A stretch of DNA of 64,000 nt from Burkholderiales bacterium (GCA_024235795.1 JACKLR010000001.1:868001-932000), one strand, 5' to 3'; positions 52,966 through 62,280 are shown, counted from the stretch's first letter. Notes: a model not told the origin generated them from the sequence alone. Made by a program: numbers and translations.

Positions 52966-55191
52966 TCAGACAGGCGTCAATTTTGCATATTCCAGCATCA
53001 ACCATTTAGTACCGGCCCGATTAAAATTAACCTGAACCCGTACATCAGTGCCGCTGCCTTCATAATCAATAATAACACCTTCTCCAAATTTGGCATGTAT
53101 TACCGTCTGACCAATTTGCCATTGCTTTCCAACCGGTAATTGTTGCCTGAAAATATCAACTTTTTTATCAATGGACTTCGCTTTGGCCTTTGTCGGCGTA
53201 TTAACATTTGGATGGTTGAAATGAAAACTTTTTTCAGTGGATGGGTTTATCCACTTTAAAAATTTGCCAGGAATTTCATCCAAAAAACGGGATTGAATAT
53301 TGTAACGTGTTTGCCCATGCAGCATGCGGTTTTGCGCCAAGCTCAAATACAAACGACGTCGTGCGCGAGTCATGGCAACATACATCAAACGCCGTTCTTC
53401 TTCAACACCGTTTGTTTCACTCAGGCTATTTTCATGTGGAAACAATCCTTCTTCCAGCCCGCTCAAAAAAACAGAATGAAACTCGAGGCCTTTGGCTGCA
53501 TGGACCGTCATTAATTGCAGTGCATCCTGACCACTGCCGGCCTGATGCTCTCCCGCCTCTAGGGAAGCGTGTGCAAGAAATGCCGTTAAGCTATCATCCT
53601 CAGCTTCGTGCACATAACTGATTGCGGCATTGACAAGCTCATGCAGGTTTTCCAGTCTGTCCGCACCTTCCTTTTCTGATTTATAATGCGCCGCCAGACC
53701 ACTTTGAACCAACATGCGTTCTACAATTTGGGGCAAAGGCAGTGTTTCCCATTCTTGACGCATTGCTTGAATCACGCTAACAAATCCTGGCACACCCCTC
53801 TTGCTTTTTCCATCCACCTCCGATTCACCGGCCACAGTCTTTTCCAAACCGCACTTTTGAAGTGCAGCTGCCCACAAGCTGCCATTTTGCTGACGTGCAA
53901 TATCCTGCAATTGTTCTAGACTGCGTGCACCGATACCGCGTGCAGGAAAATTAACAACGCGTAGCAGAGCATTATCATCTTCAGGATTGGCGATGAGCCG
54001 TAAGTAAGCCAGCGCATGCTTGATTTCCATACGTTCAAAAAAACGCACCCCGCCATATACACGGTATGGCAATGAAGCATTAAATAAACTGTGCTCCAGT
54101 ACCCGCGATTGCGCGTTTGAGCGGTATAACAAGGCAATTTGTGAAAATGTAACACCATCAGCGTGCAGTGCTTTGATTTCATCGACAATAAAACTGGCTT
54201 CATCAAGATCATTAAACGCACGGTAAACCCGTATGGGTTCTCCACGACCTTCCGCCGTCCACAAATTTTTACCAAGACGCCCGGCATTGTTTTCAATCAG
54301 TGCATTTGCAGCATCCAGTATATTTCCATGCGAACGGTAGTTTTGTTCCAGTCTGATAATCTTCGATATGCCAAAATCACACTCAAAATCTCTCATGTTA
54401 CTGGTATCTGCTCCACGGAATGCATAAATACTCTGATCGTCGTCACCAACGACAAAAACGGCAGCAGCATTCTTCGTGCCAATACCCGCCAACAACTTCA
54501 GCCAGTTATACTGTAACCGGTTAGTATCCTGAAACTCATCGACTAGTATATGATTGAAACGCTCCCGATAATGATCACGCAAAATTTCATTCCGGTTCAG
54601 TAATTCATAACTACGCAACAAAAGTTCGGCAAAATCAACCACGCCTTCCTGGTTACACTGTTGCTCATAAGACAAATAAAACTTCAACAGATGGCGAGAA
54701 AATGGATCGTCCGCAATGACATTTGCCGCTCGCAGTCCCGATTCCTTAGCATTATTAATAAACCACTGCACCTGGCGCGGTGGAAACTGTTTATCATCAA
54801 CCGATAAATTTTTCAAAATGCGTTTGATCAATGCGAATTGATCAGCCACATCGAGAATCTGGAATGTCTGCGGCAATCCAGCCTCCTGATAATGCGCCCG
54901 CAGCAAGCGATTACACAACCCATGAAACGTCCCTATCCACATACCCCGAGTATTGACCGACAACATAGCGTCAATACGCGTGAGCATTTCCTTGGCAGCC
55001 TTGTTAGTAAAAGTAACTGCCAAAATATTGTAGGGGCTGGCCTGACCCGTCAGAATCAAATAAGCAATCCGCGTTGTTAATACCCGTGTCTTGCCACTGC
55101 CCGCACCCGCCAGAACAAGGACGGATTGATGCGGCAATGTAATTGCCTCCAGTTGTTGAGGATTTAAATCAGCGAGCAGGGGTGAAGTCAT
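52966..55191 (-). CDS. uvrD: UvrD-type superfamily 1A DNA helicase
   Basis: UvrD unwinds DNA 3' to 5' in nucleotide excision and mismatch repair. From the ATG at 55191 it is 741 residues. That start is chosen because the family opens LLADLNPQQLEAI, although upstream GTG (55221) and ATG (55206) codons are in frame and no ribosome site clearly decides. Motifs include Walker A AGAGSGKTR, the LVDEFQDTNRLQ motif II, VGDDDQSIYAFRGAD, LEQNYRSHGNIL and MTVHAAKGLEF. The C-terminal Tudor-like region (FGEGVIIDYEGSGTDVRVQV) is typical of UvrD/PcrA. Confidence 0.95.
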   Translation of the reverse strand: MTSPLLADLNPQQLEAITLPHQSVLVLAGAGSGKTRVLTTRIAYLILTGQASPYNILAVTFTNKAAKEMLTRIDAMLSVNTRGMWIGTFHGLCNRLLRAHYQEAGLPQTFQILDVADQFALIKRILKNLSVDDKQFPPRQVQWFINNAKESGLRAANVIADDPFSRHLLKFYLSYEQQCNQEGVVDFAELLLRSYELLNRNEILRDHYRERFNHILVDEFQDTNRLQYNWLKLLAGIGTKNAAAVFVVGDDDQSIYAFRGADTSNMRDFECDFGISKIIRLEQNYRSHGNILDAANALIENNAGRLGKNLWTAEGRGEPIRVYRAFNDLDEASFIVDEIKALHADGVTFSQIALLYRSNAQSRVLEHSLFNASLPYRVYGGVRFFERMEIKHALAYLRLIANPEDDNALLRVVNFPARGIGARSLEQLQDIARQQNGSLWAAALQKCGLEKTVAGESEVDGKSKRGVPGFVSVIQAMRQEWETLPLPQIVERMLVQSGLAAHYKSEKEGADRLENLHELVNAAISYVHEAEDDSLTAFLAHASLEAGEHQAGSGQDALQLMTVHAAKGLEFHSVFLSGLEEGLFPHENSLSETNGVEEERRLMYVAMTRARRRLYLSLAQNRMLHGQTRYNIQSRFLDEIPGKFLKWINPSTEKSFHFNHPNVNTPTKAKAKSIDKKVDIFRQQLPVGKQWQIGQTVIHAKFGEGVIIDYEGSGTDVRVQVNFNRAGTKWLMLEYAKLTPV

Positions 55192-55417
55192 AGGAATACG
55201 TGACATAAGCAAGGTTGTCACACTGGATATCTATAAAAAGGTTACTCGGAGTATTCATTGAACAACACTGCTGCAAGTTCAATAAAACAGGCTTTAAAAA
55301 AAGTGATATGTCTTGAATCTAAGACACTGATTAATTCTGAATCAGATTAATGGCCGCTAACTACCTCAAAACCATTAAGACCTGATCCATAAATTAATCT
55401 CAGTACGTTGTCAAAAA

Positions 55418-56287
55418 CTATGCTCTGCTTTTGGTTACAATATCCAGTATTAATGGGGCCAATATCAATTCAATTGCCATCCCCATTTTGCCTCCTGGAA
55501 CAACTATGGTATTCGGGCGAGACATAAAGGAATCATGAATCATAGCCAATAAAGTAGTAAAATCCACTTTTCTTGGATTTCGAAAACGAATCACCACCAG
55601 ACTCTCATCCAAAGTTGGAATTTCCCGTGCTATGAATGGATTGGAAGTATCCACTGTCGGAACGCGCTGAAAATTGATATGAGTACGGGAAAACTGCGGT
55701 GTAATATAATGCACGTAATCATGCATGCGACGCAATATCGTATGCGTTACAGCTTCTGCAGAATAGCCGCGCGCACTGGTATCACGGTAAATTTTCTGTA
55801 TCCACTCTAGATTAACAATCGGCACAACGCCGACCAACAAATCCACATATTTCGCAACATCGGCAGTATCACTTTTTACGCCACCATGTAATCCCTCATA
55901 AAAAAGCAAATCTGAACCTAACGGAATCGGTGACCAAGGTGTAAATGTGCCTGGCTTCTGATTCCAGGGCGCGGCTTCCTCTTCGTTATGCAGATATAAC
56001 CGCGTTTGCCCCGTACCGTTTTCACCATATTCTCTGAATAATGTTTCCAGTTTTTCAAATTCATTTGCTTCCGGGCCAAAATGACTAATCGGGCGGCCTC
56101 CATCCTTCTCTGATTCAGCAACAGCCTGTTTCATCGCTTCACGATCATATCGATGAAAGCTATCACCTTCTACGACAGCTGCTTTTAAATTCTCACGCCT
56201 AAAAATATGCTCAAAACTATTTTTAACCGTTGAAGTGCCCGCACCAGATGATCCGGTAACTGCTATTACCGGGTGTTTCTGTGACAT
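55418..56287 (-). CDS. prk: Phosphoribulokinase (class I)
   Basis: Phosphoribulokinase makes ribulose 1,5-bisphosphate for Rubisco and marks a Calvin-cycle organism. The 289-residue protein has the P-loop GSSGAGTST, the catalytic Asp in EGDSFHRYDREAM, and LLFYEGLHGGV. Basic ribulose-5-phosphate binding residues lie around RISxFG-like (RPISHFGPEA) and KIYRDTSARGYS. Length fits the proteobacterial class I enzyme. AGGAGGGG precedes the start. Rubisco genes are not in the window. Confidence 0.96.
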   Translation of the reverse strand: MSQKHPVIAVTGSSGAGTSTVKNSFEHIFRRENLKAAVVEGDSFHRYDREAMKQAVAESEKDGGRPISHFGPEANEFEKLETLFREYGENGTGQTRLYLHNEEEAAPWNQKPGTFTPWSPIPLGSDLLFYEGLHGGVKSDTADVAKYVDLLVGVVPIVNLEWIQKIYRDTSARGYSAEAVTHTILRRMHDYVHYITPQFSRTHINFQRVPTVDTSNPFIAREIPTLDESLVVIRFRNPRKVDFTTLLAMIHDSFMSRPNTIVVPGGKMGMAIELILAPLILDIVTKSRA

Positions 56288-56591
56288 ATTAATTCCCCTC
56301 CTAAAAAATAAAACAAAAATTTACCGTACGAATAAAAACTATTGGCGGTAATTTTACTCTAATATGATACCTTCTTTCCGTCCCATTTTGGGCAGATTGA
56401 GATTAGCATTCAGTTATCATTCAGGTTGGGCACTCTATAATTTTTAGTCAATGAAATTTTAATATAAAGCTATATAAACTTTTAAATATGAGAAAGTAGG
56501 CAAATTCCAAGCTTTATTTAGAACGATACATCTTTTTAATTGACACGGTCATCAATTTGTATGCTTGAACAACCTCTGAAAGCGGAAAACC
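56288..56591. other. Divergent intergenic region between prk and the secreted-protein cluster
   Basis: There is no gene in these 304 bases. It should hold the promoters of both directions. A TTGACA-like hexamer near 56538 has no well-spaced -10. Confidence 0.5.
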
Positions 56592-57125
56592 ATGAAAAAA
56601 CTGACAGGTTTTATACTGATTTTGATTTTACTGGCATTTGCCACAAGTAATGTAGGATGGGCACGTGGTGGTAGTAGCGGCGGAACCAGCCTAAGCGGTG
56701 GTGGTGGCGGTGGCGGACACTTCCGCGGCGGTAGTCATTTTGGAGGCAGCCGCAGTCATTTCGGTGGCGGTCATCGTCATTTTGGGCATAGTCACAATCG
56801 ATATAATATAGGAATCGGTATTGGCGGGTTTTATGGGCCAGGGTTTTATGGGCCAGGCTATTTCGGCTCTGGGTTTTATGGCTACCCTTACCGCTATAGA
56901 TATCAAAGCCCCTACTATTACCCGCGTTCGTATGGTTATCCTTCAAGCACCATTGTTCCCATGACGCGACCAGTTTATATTCAAAGAGAAGTACCTGTCG
57001 CTGCTTCCACGCAGCAGTCAACCAGTTACTGGTATTATTGCCGTAATCCAGAAGGCTACTATCCCTATGTTAAGCAATGCCCGGAAGGATGGCTGCAAGT
57101 AGCACCTCAACCAACACCACAATAA
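56592..57125 (+). CDS. Secreted Gly/His/Tyr-rich protein, first copy of a duplicated module
   Basis: This 177-residue protein has a signal peptide (MKKLTGFILILILLAFATSN, cleaved near GWA) and a region of Gly-Gly-Ser, His-Phe-Gly and Gly-Phe-Tyr-Gly repeats (about 25-105). A Pro-rich linker follows. The C-terminal block YWYYCRNPEGYYPYVKQCPE is a compact two-Cys motif of about 30 residues that recurs in the paralogue at 57771. No function is known to me. Gene order and spacing (18 bases) tie it to the lipoprotein gene that follows. A cell-surface or periplasmic role is inferred. Confidence 0.8.
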   Translation: MKKLTGFILILILLAFATSNVGWARGGSSGGTSLSGGGGGGGHFRGGSHFGGSRSHFGGGHRHFGHSHNRYNIGIGIGGFYGPGFYGPGYFGSGFYGYPYRYRYQSPYYYPRSYGYPSSTIVPMTRPVYIQREVPVAASTQQSTSYWYYCRNPEGYYPYVKQCPEGWLQVAPQPTPQ

Positions 57126-57143
57126 TTTTAAGGCGGTAAAGTA

Positions 57144-57662
57144 ATGACATCCAAGTCACCTAAATTTGTTTTGCCGATTATTTTTTTGTTATTAACAGGT
57201 TGCGTTACCATGCCCACTGGTCCCAGCGTAATGGTCTTGCCAGGTACTGGCAAGAATTTTGAGCAATTTCGTTTTGACGATTATGAATGCAGGCAATATG
57301 CTTATGAACAGCTTGGTGGAACAACAACCAAAAATGTTGCGGTTGGCAGCGGACTAAATAGCGCAGCGATAGGTGCGGGGCTTGGTGCAATTGCCGGTGT
57401 TGCACTAGGCGGCGGTGAAGGCGCTGCCATTGGTGCCGGTACAGGCCTACTAGCAGGTGGACTTGCGGGTTCAGGAACTGCCAGAACGTCGGGATTCATC
57501 GCCCAAGAACGCTATGACAACAGTTACATACAATGCATGTATGCAAAAGGTCATCATGTTCCGGTAGTCGGTAACATAAATAACAATGCATACCATTCTG
57601 GCAGTAACCCCAGAATTTCTACGCCACCACCCCCTGGTTATCCGCCGCCTCCCGGATATTGA
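57144..57662 (+). CDS. Glycine-zipper lipoprotein, first copy
   Basis: This 172-residue protein has a lipoprotein signal with lipobox LLTGC (Cys about 20) and the conserved MPTGPSVMVLPGTGKNFEQF. A glycine-zipper hairpin follows at about 70-115 (AAIGAGLGAIAGVALGGGEG and further GxxxG steps), of the YMGG-like type thought to insert in membranes. A tail of Pro-rich repeats ends the protein. It pairs with the preceding secreted protein and has a close paralogue at 58169. The function is not known. Confidence 0.85.
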   Translation: MTSKSPKFVLPIIFLLLTGCVTMPTGPSVMVLPGTGKNFEQFRFDDYECRQYAYEQLGGTTTKNVAVGSGLNSAAIGAGLGAIAGVALGGGEGAAIGAGTGLLAGGLAGSGTARTSGFIAQERYDNSYIQCMYAKGHHVPVVGNINNNAYHSGSNPRISTPPPPGYPPPPGY

Positions 57663-57696
57663 TTAATGTTCAAAATGCTTCTCTGTTTCCAAGAAG

Positions 57697-57725
57697 TGAT
57701 AAAAGTAAATGTTACTTTTTTATCA
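57697..57725 (+). terminator. Stem-loop between the two duplicated modules
   Basis: TGATAAAAGTAA (57697-57708) pairs with TTACTTTTTTATCA (57712-57725) with a T bulge and a three-base loop. A U-rich right arm fits a terminator or attenuator separating the module copies. Confidence 0.5.
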
Positions 57726-57770
57726 GTGTGCTAAAACAGTTCTTGATACACCTGATAGAGGATATATGGC

Positions 57771-58151
57771 ATGAAAAAAACTATTTTGATATACCTTGCA
57801 ATCGCATTACCGACTGTTTTTTCCAGTCACTCAACGTTCGCTCACGGGCGCATTGACAGGTTTAATTTTGGCATACACCTTGGATATCCAGGTTATTATG
57901 GATATGGCTTTTACGACCCTTTCTTCTATCCACCCTTTTATAATTATCCACCAGTTGTTGTACCCATTGCCCCGCCTGTCATAGTACCATCAACACCACC
58001 GGTTTATATTCAACAACAACCGGAGTCAGTTGTGCCTCAAGCACAAACTCACTATTGGTATTATTGCCAAGATCCGGATGGATATTATCCATATGTTAAA
58101 CAATGTCCCGGCGGTTGGCTGCGTGTAAACCCTCAACCTCCAGCTCAATAA
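57771..58151 (+). CDS. Secreted Tyr/Pro-rich protein, second copy of the module
   Basis: This 126-residue paralogue of the gene at 56592 keeps a signal peptide (MKKTILIYLAIALPTVFSSH) and the C-terminal HYWYYCQDPDGYYPYVKQCP block. It lacks the Gly-rich repeat region, which is replaced by a short GYPGYYGYGFYDPFFYPP stretch. The Pro-Val linker (PPVIVPSTPPVYIQQQ) resembles the first copy. It is followed 17 bases later by the second lipoprotein gene. Confidence 0.8.
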   Translation: MKKTILIYLAIALPTVFSSHSTFAHGRIDRFNFGIHLGYPGYYGYGFYDPFFYPPFYNYPPVVVPIAPPVIVPSTPPVYIQQQPESVVPQAQTHYWYYCQDPDGYYPYVKQCPGGWLRVNPQPPAQ

Positions 58152-58168
58152 ATATCATGAGGTAAGCT

Positions 58169-58714
58169 ATGAATAAAATTAGAAAATTACTTCTTCTACC
58201 ACCGATTGTCGCGGTGACAGCGTGTGTCAGCATGCCAACCGGGCCGAGCGTAATGGTCTTACCTGGTTCCGGCAAAAGTTTTGAACAGTTTCGCTACGAC
58301 GACTATGATTGTAGGCGTTATGCTTATGCGCAAATTGGCGGCATGACAGCAAGAGGCGCTTCTGTGTCCAGTGGAGTGGAAAGCGCCGCTGTTGGCGCAG
58401 GACTAGGTGCTGCAGCAGGAGCTGCACTTGGCGGCGGAGAAGGAGCCGCCATCGGTGCAGGCACTGGATTACTCGCTGGTGGGCTAGCTGGTACTGGTGC
58501 AGCCAGAACTTCTGGCCATGAAGGACAATACCGCTACGATATCAGCTACATTCAGTGCATGTATGCCAAAGGTCATCGCGTACCTGTAACAGGTCAAATC
58601 ACCAGTGAATTACCACCTGCTGGTCAGAAATCAATCAAAATTTCACCAACGACGCAGGGATTTACACCACCGCCACCACCGCCGGGCAGTCCGCCACCAC
58701 CACCGCCTCAATAA
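58169..58714 (+). CDS. Glycine-zipper lipoprotein, second copy
   Basis: This 181-residue paralogue of the gene at 57144 has lipobox-like VTAC, then MPTGPSVMVLPGSGKSFEQF and a glycine zipper (AAVGAGLGAAAGAALGGGEG). It ends with a Pro-rich tail containing PPPPPPGSPPPPPP. The two lipoproteins have the same domain order and strong protein similarity, but the DNA differs at many third positions, so the duplication is not recent. Confidence 0.83.
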   Translation: MNKIRKLLLLPPIVAVTACVSMPTGPSVMVLPGSGKSFEQFRYDDYDCRRYAYAQIGGMTARGASVSSGVESAAVGAGLGAAAGAALGGGEGAAIGAGTGLLAGGLAGTGAARTSGHEGQYRYDISYIQCMYAKGHRVPVTGQITSELPPAGQKSIKISPTTQGFTPPPPPPGSPPPPPPQ

Positions 58715-58935
58715 TTTTTTGAATTACATTACGAGAAATCACCAAATGGTAAGACAACCCAATGTAATAGCATCACAAAAAACAATAAATACTTCCGGCT
58801 TTTATTTTGGGCTAAAATACTGCATTGATATACGGCCACAACTAGACAATAATAGTGGCCGCATTTATAAAAATTTTATATTTCAACATGCAGCATTTGA
58901 TAAAAAAACAAGGCTAATTCAGGGAGTAGAAAAAC

Positions 58936-59445
58936 GTGAATCCGATTGTACCCTTTATCATGGCAGTTGGTGCCATACTTTTTATTGTAGGAATATCAGT
59001 ATTAACTCGGCATGGCTTTAAAAAATCAGTAACAGTCAAATTTTTTCGAAAAGAGTATGGATTTAGGCGTTTTGTATTCGCCACAATTACCTCAGGCATA
59101 GCGATAATTATGGTTTCAATTTATATACAGAAACTGTTTCCAGTTGAAGCCTTTCAGGACGAAGTGAAAGCACCTCTGGCCACTTTATCCAGCAACCTAA
59201 AATATGAGCTCGAATCCATTTTGTCGCACGACGAAAGCAATACTAAAATGATGAATGCCATCGACCGCTTTCAAAAAGAATACCAGCAAGCACTAGAGAA
59301 AGGTGATAAAAACACGATGGAGCTTTTGATTTTGGAAATGTCCTTCTTAGTCAGAACAGAACTAGAAAAAAAGAATTATACATCACACCAAATCGGCTCT
59401 GAAGTAGAGAGGATTATGCATTTCTTGAAACAGCGACCGGACTAA
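58936..59445 (+). CDS. Unknown two-helix membrane protein
   Basis: This 169-residue protein starts at GTG with AGGGAG nine bases before it. Two membrane helices are visible, at about 5-23 (IVPFIMAVGAILFIVGISV) and 45-65 (FVFATITSGIAIIMVSIYI). A charged helical cytoplasmic or periplasmic tail follows, with QKEYQQALEKGDKNTMELLI. I do not recognise the family. It follows the duplicated module by 221 bases on the same strand. Confidence 0.6.
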   Translation: MNPIVPFIMAVGAILFIVGISVLTRHGFKKSVTVKFFRKEYGFRRFVFATITSGIAIIMVSIYIQKLFPVEAFQDEVKAPLATLSSNLKYELESILSHDESNTKMMNAIDRFQKEYQQALEKGDKNTMELLILEMSFLVRTELEKKNYTSHQIGSEVERIMHFLKQRPD

Positions 59446-59582
59446 TAGACTGGGAAATTGTTATTTATTTTATAGAAGATTAAAGTTAAGTAAGCCGTCC
59501 ATATATTGATCTGAATTGTGAATTTTTCAACCTATATCAAGACGTAATACACTATAATTTTTAAAACAAAAGGCTGAAAATT

Positions 59583-59942
59583 ATGAAAAAAATGATTAAG
59601 ACGTTGGTACTTTTGTGTATATTGTTTTCGTTACCGAATTTTGCTCTGGCACATAATTACCCGACAAAAGTTGGCGAGAAACTAGGTAACGGGATAGCAA
59701 ATGCAGTTACAGGCGTTGTTGAAATCCCGAAGACCATGATTATTACCGGTCGTAGACACGGTGCTACTTATGGAATGACAGCTGGTTTTTTTACCGGTCT
59801 ATTTCATAGCGTCGGTCGAAGTGTTATCGGCGCAGTTGACATAGCAACCTTCCTGGTACCAACCACACCAATCGTCAGACCACCGTATATTTGGGATAAT
59901 TTTGATCGCGAGACTACCTATACTGCGTGGCAGATGCGTTAA
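59583..59942 (+). CDS. Exosortase-associated protein, TIGR04073-like
   Basis: This 119-residue protein has a signal peptide (LVLLCILFSLPNFALA, cleavage near 23) and then VGEKLGNGIANAVTGVVEIP followed by GATYGMTAGFFTGLF. The pattern matches the TIGR04073 proteins found with exosortase/EPS systems; the assignment is from memory of that pattern. No exosortase gene is in the window. A perfect 13-bp inverted repeat lies right after it. Confidence 0.7.
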   Translation: MKKMIKTLVLLCILFSLPNFALAHNYPTKVGEKLGNGIANAVTGVVEIPKTMIITGRRHGATYGMTAGFFTGLFHSVGRSVIGAVDIATFLVPTTPIVRPPYIWDNFDRETTYTAWQMR

Positions 59943-59972
59943 CTCCATTAGCGCCTTCGACAAACATTTACA

Positions 59973-60016
59973 GCATGAAATAACCCTATGTAAATAACCT
60001 TTTGGTTATTTCATGC
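59973..60016. terminator. Bidirectional terminator-like hairpin
   Basis: GCATGAAATAACC (59973-59985) and GGTTATTTCATGC (60004-60016) form a perfect 13-pair stem with an 18-base loop, between convergent genes ending at 59942 and 60023. Confidence 0.75.
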
Positions 60017-60022
60017 ATCTTG

Positions 60023-60463
60023 CTAAGAAATTTGCTTCCATTTCCAGCGCAGCAATACTCTTAGTTGCCTAAACTTCTCGGTATCAACAGCATCAGGCAA
60101 TATAACTACACTGCGTGTGTACTTGTGTCGCCACTGTTTTGGCTTCAACATTAGCACCGTTAAATATGAAGACACGAAAGTTGAATCCAATACAAAGCAA
60201 TCAATGGTCTCTCCGCTGACCGTTCTCAGCGTACAGTCAATCGTATCGGAAAAACTGAGTGACCTCGCAGATCTCGCAGAACACAAAAACGCATCATGAT
60301 TTAAATAAAAATACAAACTAACTATCAGGCATAGTAAGCCTATCAACTGCATGTTGAATGATATCGATAATGTCAAGATCAACAACGCAGCCGCACAATG
60401 CATCACAATGAGCATAATTGCAAGTTGCTTGGAAGGCTTAAGGCGAATATTCGATTCATGCAA
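60023..60463 (-). CDS. ygfX: YgfX/CptA-like inner-membrane protein
   Basis: This 146-residue protein has a basic N-terminus, two membrane helices (about 14-50, MLIVMHCAAALLILTL and LIGLLCLIVSLYFYL) and a soluble C-terminal part with DSTFVSSYLTVLMLKP, VVILPDAVDTEKFRQLRV. The LPD-x-x-D-x-x-x-FR-x-LR pattern is typical of YgfX. In E. coli YgfX partners SdhE (YgfY). No sdhE gene lies next to it here. The assignment is moderate. Confidence 0.72.
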   Translation of the reverse strand: MHESNIRLKPSKQLAIMLIVMHCAAALLILTLSISFNMQLIGLLCLIVSLYFYLNHDAFLCSARSARSLSFSDTIDCTLRTVSGETIDCFVLDSTFVSSYLTVLMLKPKQWRHKYTRSVVILPDAVDTEKFRQLRVLLRWKWKQIS

Positions 60464-60572
60464 ATGAGTTGACTTAACCGGTGTTATCAGGCCCCATTAA
60501 TCGGAGATAAAATATTTCTTAATCATTCAAATTAGAATCAAAAAAACTTGCTGAGCATAACCGGAAATGAAT

Positions 60573-61598
60573 TTAACTTGGATCAGGCGGCAAAAATTTT
60601 AGTGGATCCACTGGTTTACCATGTCTCCTGATTTCAAAATGAAGTTGCGGAGTATCGGTATCAGTATTACCCATTTCCGCTATTTTTTGTCCCTGAACTA
60701 CGGTTTCCCCTTCTTTTACAAGCAACTGACTATTATGTGCATATGCACTAAGCAGTGCATCATCATGCTTGATAATGATGAGATTTCCGTATCCACGCAA
60801 GCCATTTCCGCTATAGACAACTTCTCCGGCAGCTGTTGCCAGGATTGACTGACCCACTTGTCCACCAATTTTCAATCCTTTTGAATTATTTGAAAACGAA
60901 GACAAAAGCTTTCCTGTTGCAGGCCAAATCCAGTCCGTTCTGGGTACATTTAAAACCGCTGTATCTTGTTCAATAAATATTGAGGCATCTTCTATTCGGG
61001 TAGCCGAACCAATGTTTGCTGATGAATAATCAGCGCGCGGTTGATTAAAGGCGGGATTCACCGAATATTGTAATCGCGCCACGTTTTGTTCCGAGTAAGG
61101 CAACTTTAGTGCTTTGGGATAGGTTTTTACCTTCTGCTGAATAGCAAGTTCATGTGTTGTCCCGACATCAGGAATTGTTTCAGCAGATAAGTCTATTGTT
61201 GGATCGACTACTGGCATAGCAGCATGCTGAGGTACAGCAAACAATGTCGGCTCGGCCTCTTTTGAAGGTACTGACAAATTGATTCGCTGACCTGGTCTGA
61301 TATTCCCTGGATCAGTGATATTGTTCCATTCAGCCAATTCTCTCTGGTCAATGCCATGATTAAGTGCAATACTGTAAAAAGTATCGCCTTTTTGCACGAT
61401 ATAAAACCGATCCTGATCTATTTGTTTTTCATCTGATATCCTGGCTATCGATTCCGGGGTAACCGTTCGTTCGACGACTGGCACAGGTCCTTTGGTTGTC
61501 TCACAACCAACAAGTAAAAATAAAAATAGCCAGCTCGCGCGCTTGATTTCGTTGCCAAAGCCCGCAATATTTTTCAATTGTGTTTGATCATTATCCAT
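60573..61598 (-). CDS. nlpD: NlpD-like LysM/M23 lipoprotein
   Basis: NlpD-type proteins activate AmiC at division. The 341-residue protein has a lipobox LLVGC near residue 32, a LysM domain (YIVQKGDTFYSIALNHG) and a C-terminal peptidase M23 domain (GNLIIIKHDDALLSAYAHNS, LHFEIRRHGKPVDP). The zinc ligands of active M23 enzymes are partly missing (GGQVGQ in place of the His-x-Gly-x-Asp site), as in other NlpD regulators. It lies in surE-pcm-nlpD order on the minus strand. rpoS, the usual next gene, is absent. Confidence 0.92.
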   Translation of the reverse strand: MDNDQTQLKNIAGFGNEIKRASWLFLFLLVGCETTKGPVPVVERTVTPESIARISDEKQIDQDRFYIVQKGDTFYSIALNHGIDQRELAEWNNITDPGNIRPGQRINLSVPSKEAEPTLFAVPQHAAMPVVDPTIDLSAETIPDVGTTHELAIQQKVKTYPKALKLPYSEQNVARLQYSVNPAFNQPRADYSSANIGSATRIEDASIFIEQDTAVLNVPRTDWIWPATGKLLSSFSNNSKGLKIGGQVGQSILATAAGEVVYSGNGLRGYGNLIIIKHDDALLSAYAHNSQLLVKEGETVVQGQKIAEMGNTDTDTPQLHFEIRRHGKPVDPLKFLPPDPS

Positions 61599-61617
61599 AA
61601 CAATTTTCTCAGCATCA

Positions 61618-62280
61618 CTATTTTTTTACGATACCGGATAGTATAGGTACAAAATTCACTTCTTCCAATGTAGTTTTTGTATATCCTTGCGCATTTCGCT
61701 CAATAACACACAAATTTTGTTTTTGGCTTCCTTCTGGAAACACTAGTCTCCCACCCACAACTAACTGCTCCAGTAAAATTGGCGGAATATGTGTAGTAAC
61801 TGCAGTCATAATAATACCATCAAATGGACACGCCTCCGGCAATCCGCGCAAACCATCGGCATGTTTCAAATGGATGTTTCGAATTTGTAATTTATGTAAC
61901 CGTATACGTGTACGTGTTAATAAAGGACCTATTCGTTCAATTGAGCAAACCTGGCGTGCAAGTTGCGCCAGTATGGCTGTCTGATAGCCACACCCAGTAC
62001 CTATTTCCAACACTTTATCCAAAGGCGCGCTGGCGCGTAATAATTCGCTCATGCGTGCAACTATCCAAGGACTGGAAATTGTTTGGCCGAAATTGATGGG
62101 CAGGGAAACATCTTCATAAGCACGACTTGCCAGTGCTTCCTCAATAAAAAGATGGCGCGGGATCGCGCCCATCACAGACAGAACAACCTCATCAGCAATA
62201 CCCTGGTTTCGCAAACGTTCAATCATACGCATACGTGTGCGGTGTGAAGTCATGCCAATTCCCGAAAGATGCGTACTCAC
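61618..62280 (-). CDS. pcm: Protein-L-isoaspartate O-methyltransferase Pcm
   Basis: Pcm repairs isoaspartyl residues in aged proteins using SAM. The 220-residue protein has the GxGxG SAM site VLEIGTGCGYQTAILAQL, the N-terminal LRNQGIADEVVLSVMGAIPR with RHLFIEE, and INFGQTISSPWIVARM. Length fits the family. It follows surE after a 137-base gap and is 19 bases before nlpD. Confidence 0.96.
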   Translation of the reverse strand: MSTHLSGIGMTSHRTRMRMIERLRNQGIADEVVLSVMGAIPRHLFIEEALASRAYEDVSLPINFGQTISSPWIVARMSELLRASAPLDKVLEIGTGCGYQTAILAQLARQVCSIERIGPLLTRTRIRLHKLQIRNIHLKHADGLRGLPEACPFDGIIMTAVTTHIPPILLEQLVVGGRLVFPEGSQKQNLCVIERNAQGYTKTTLEEVNFVPILSGIVKK

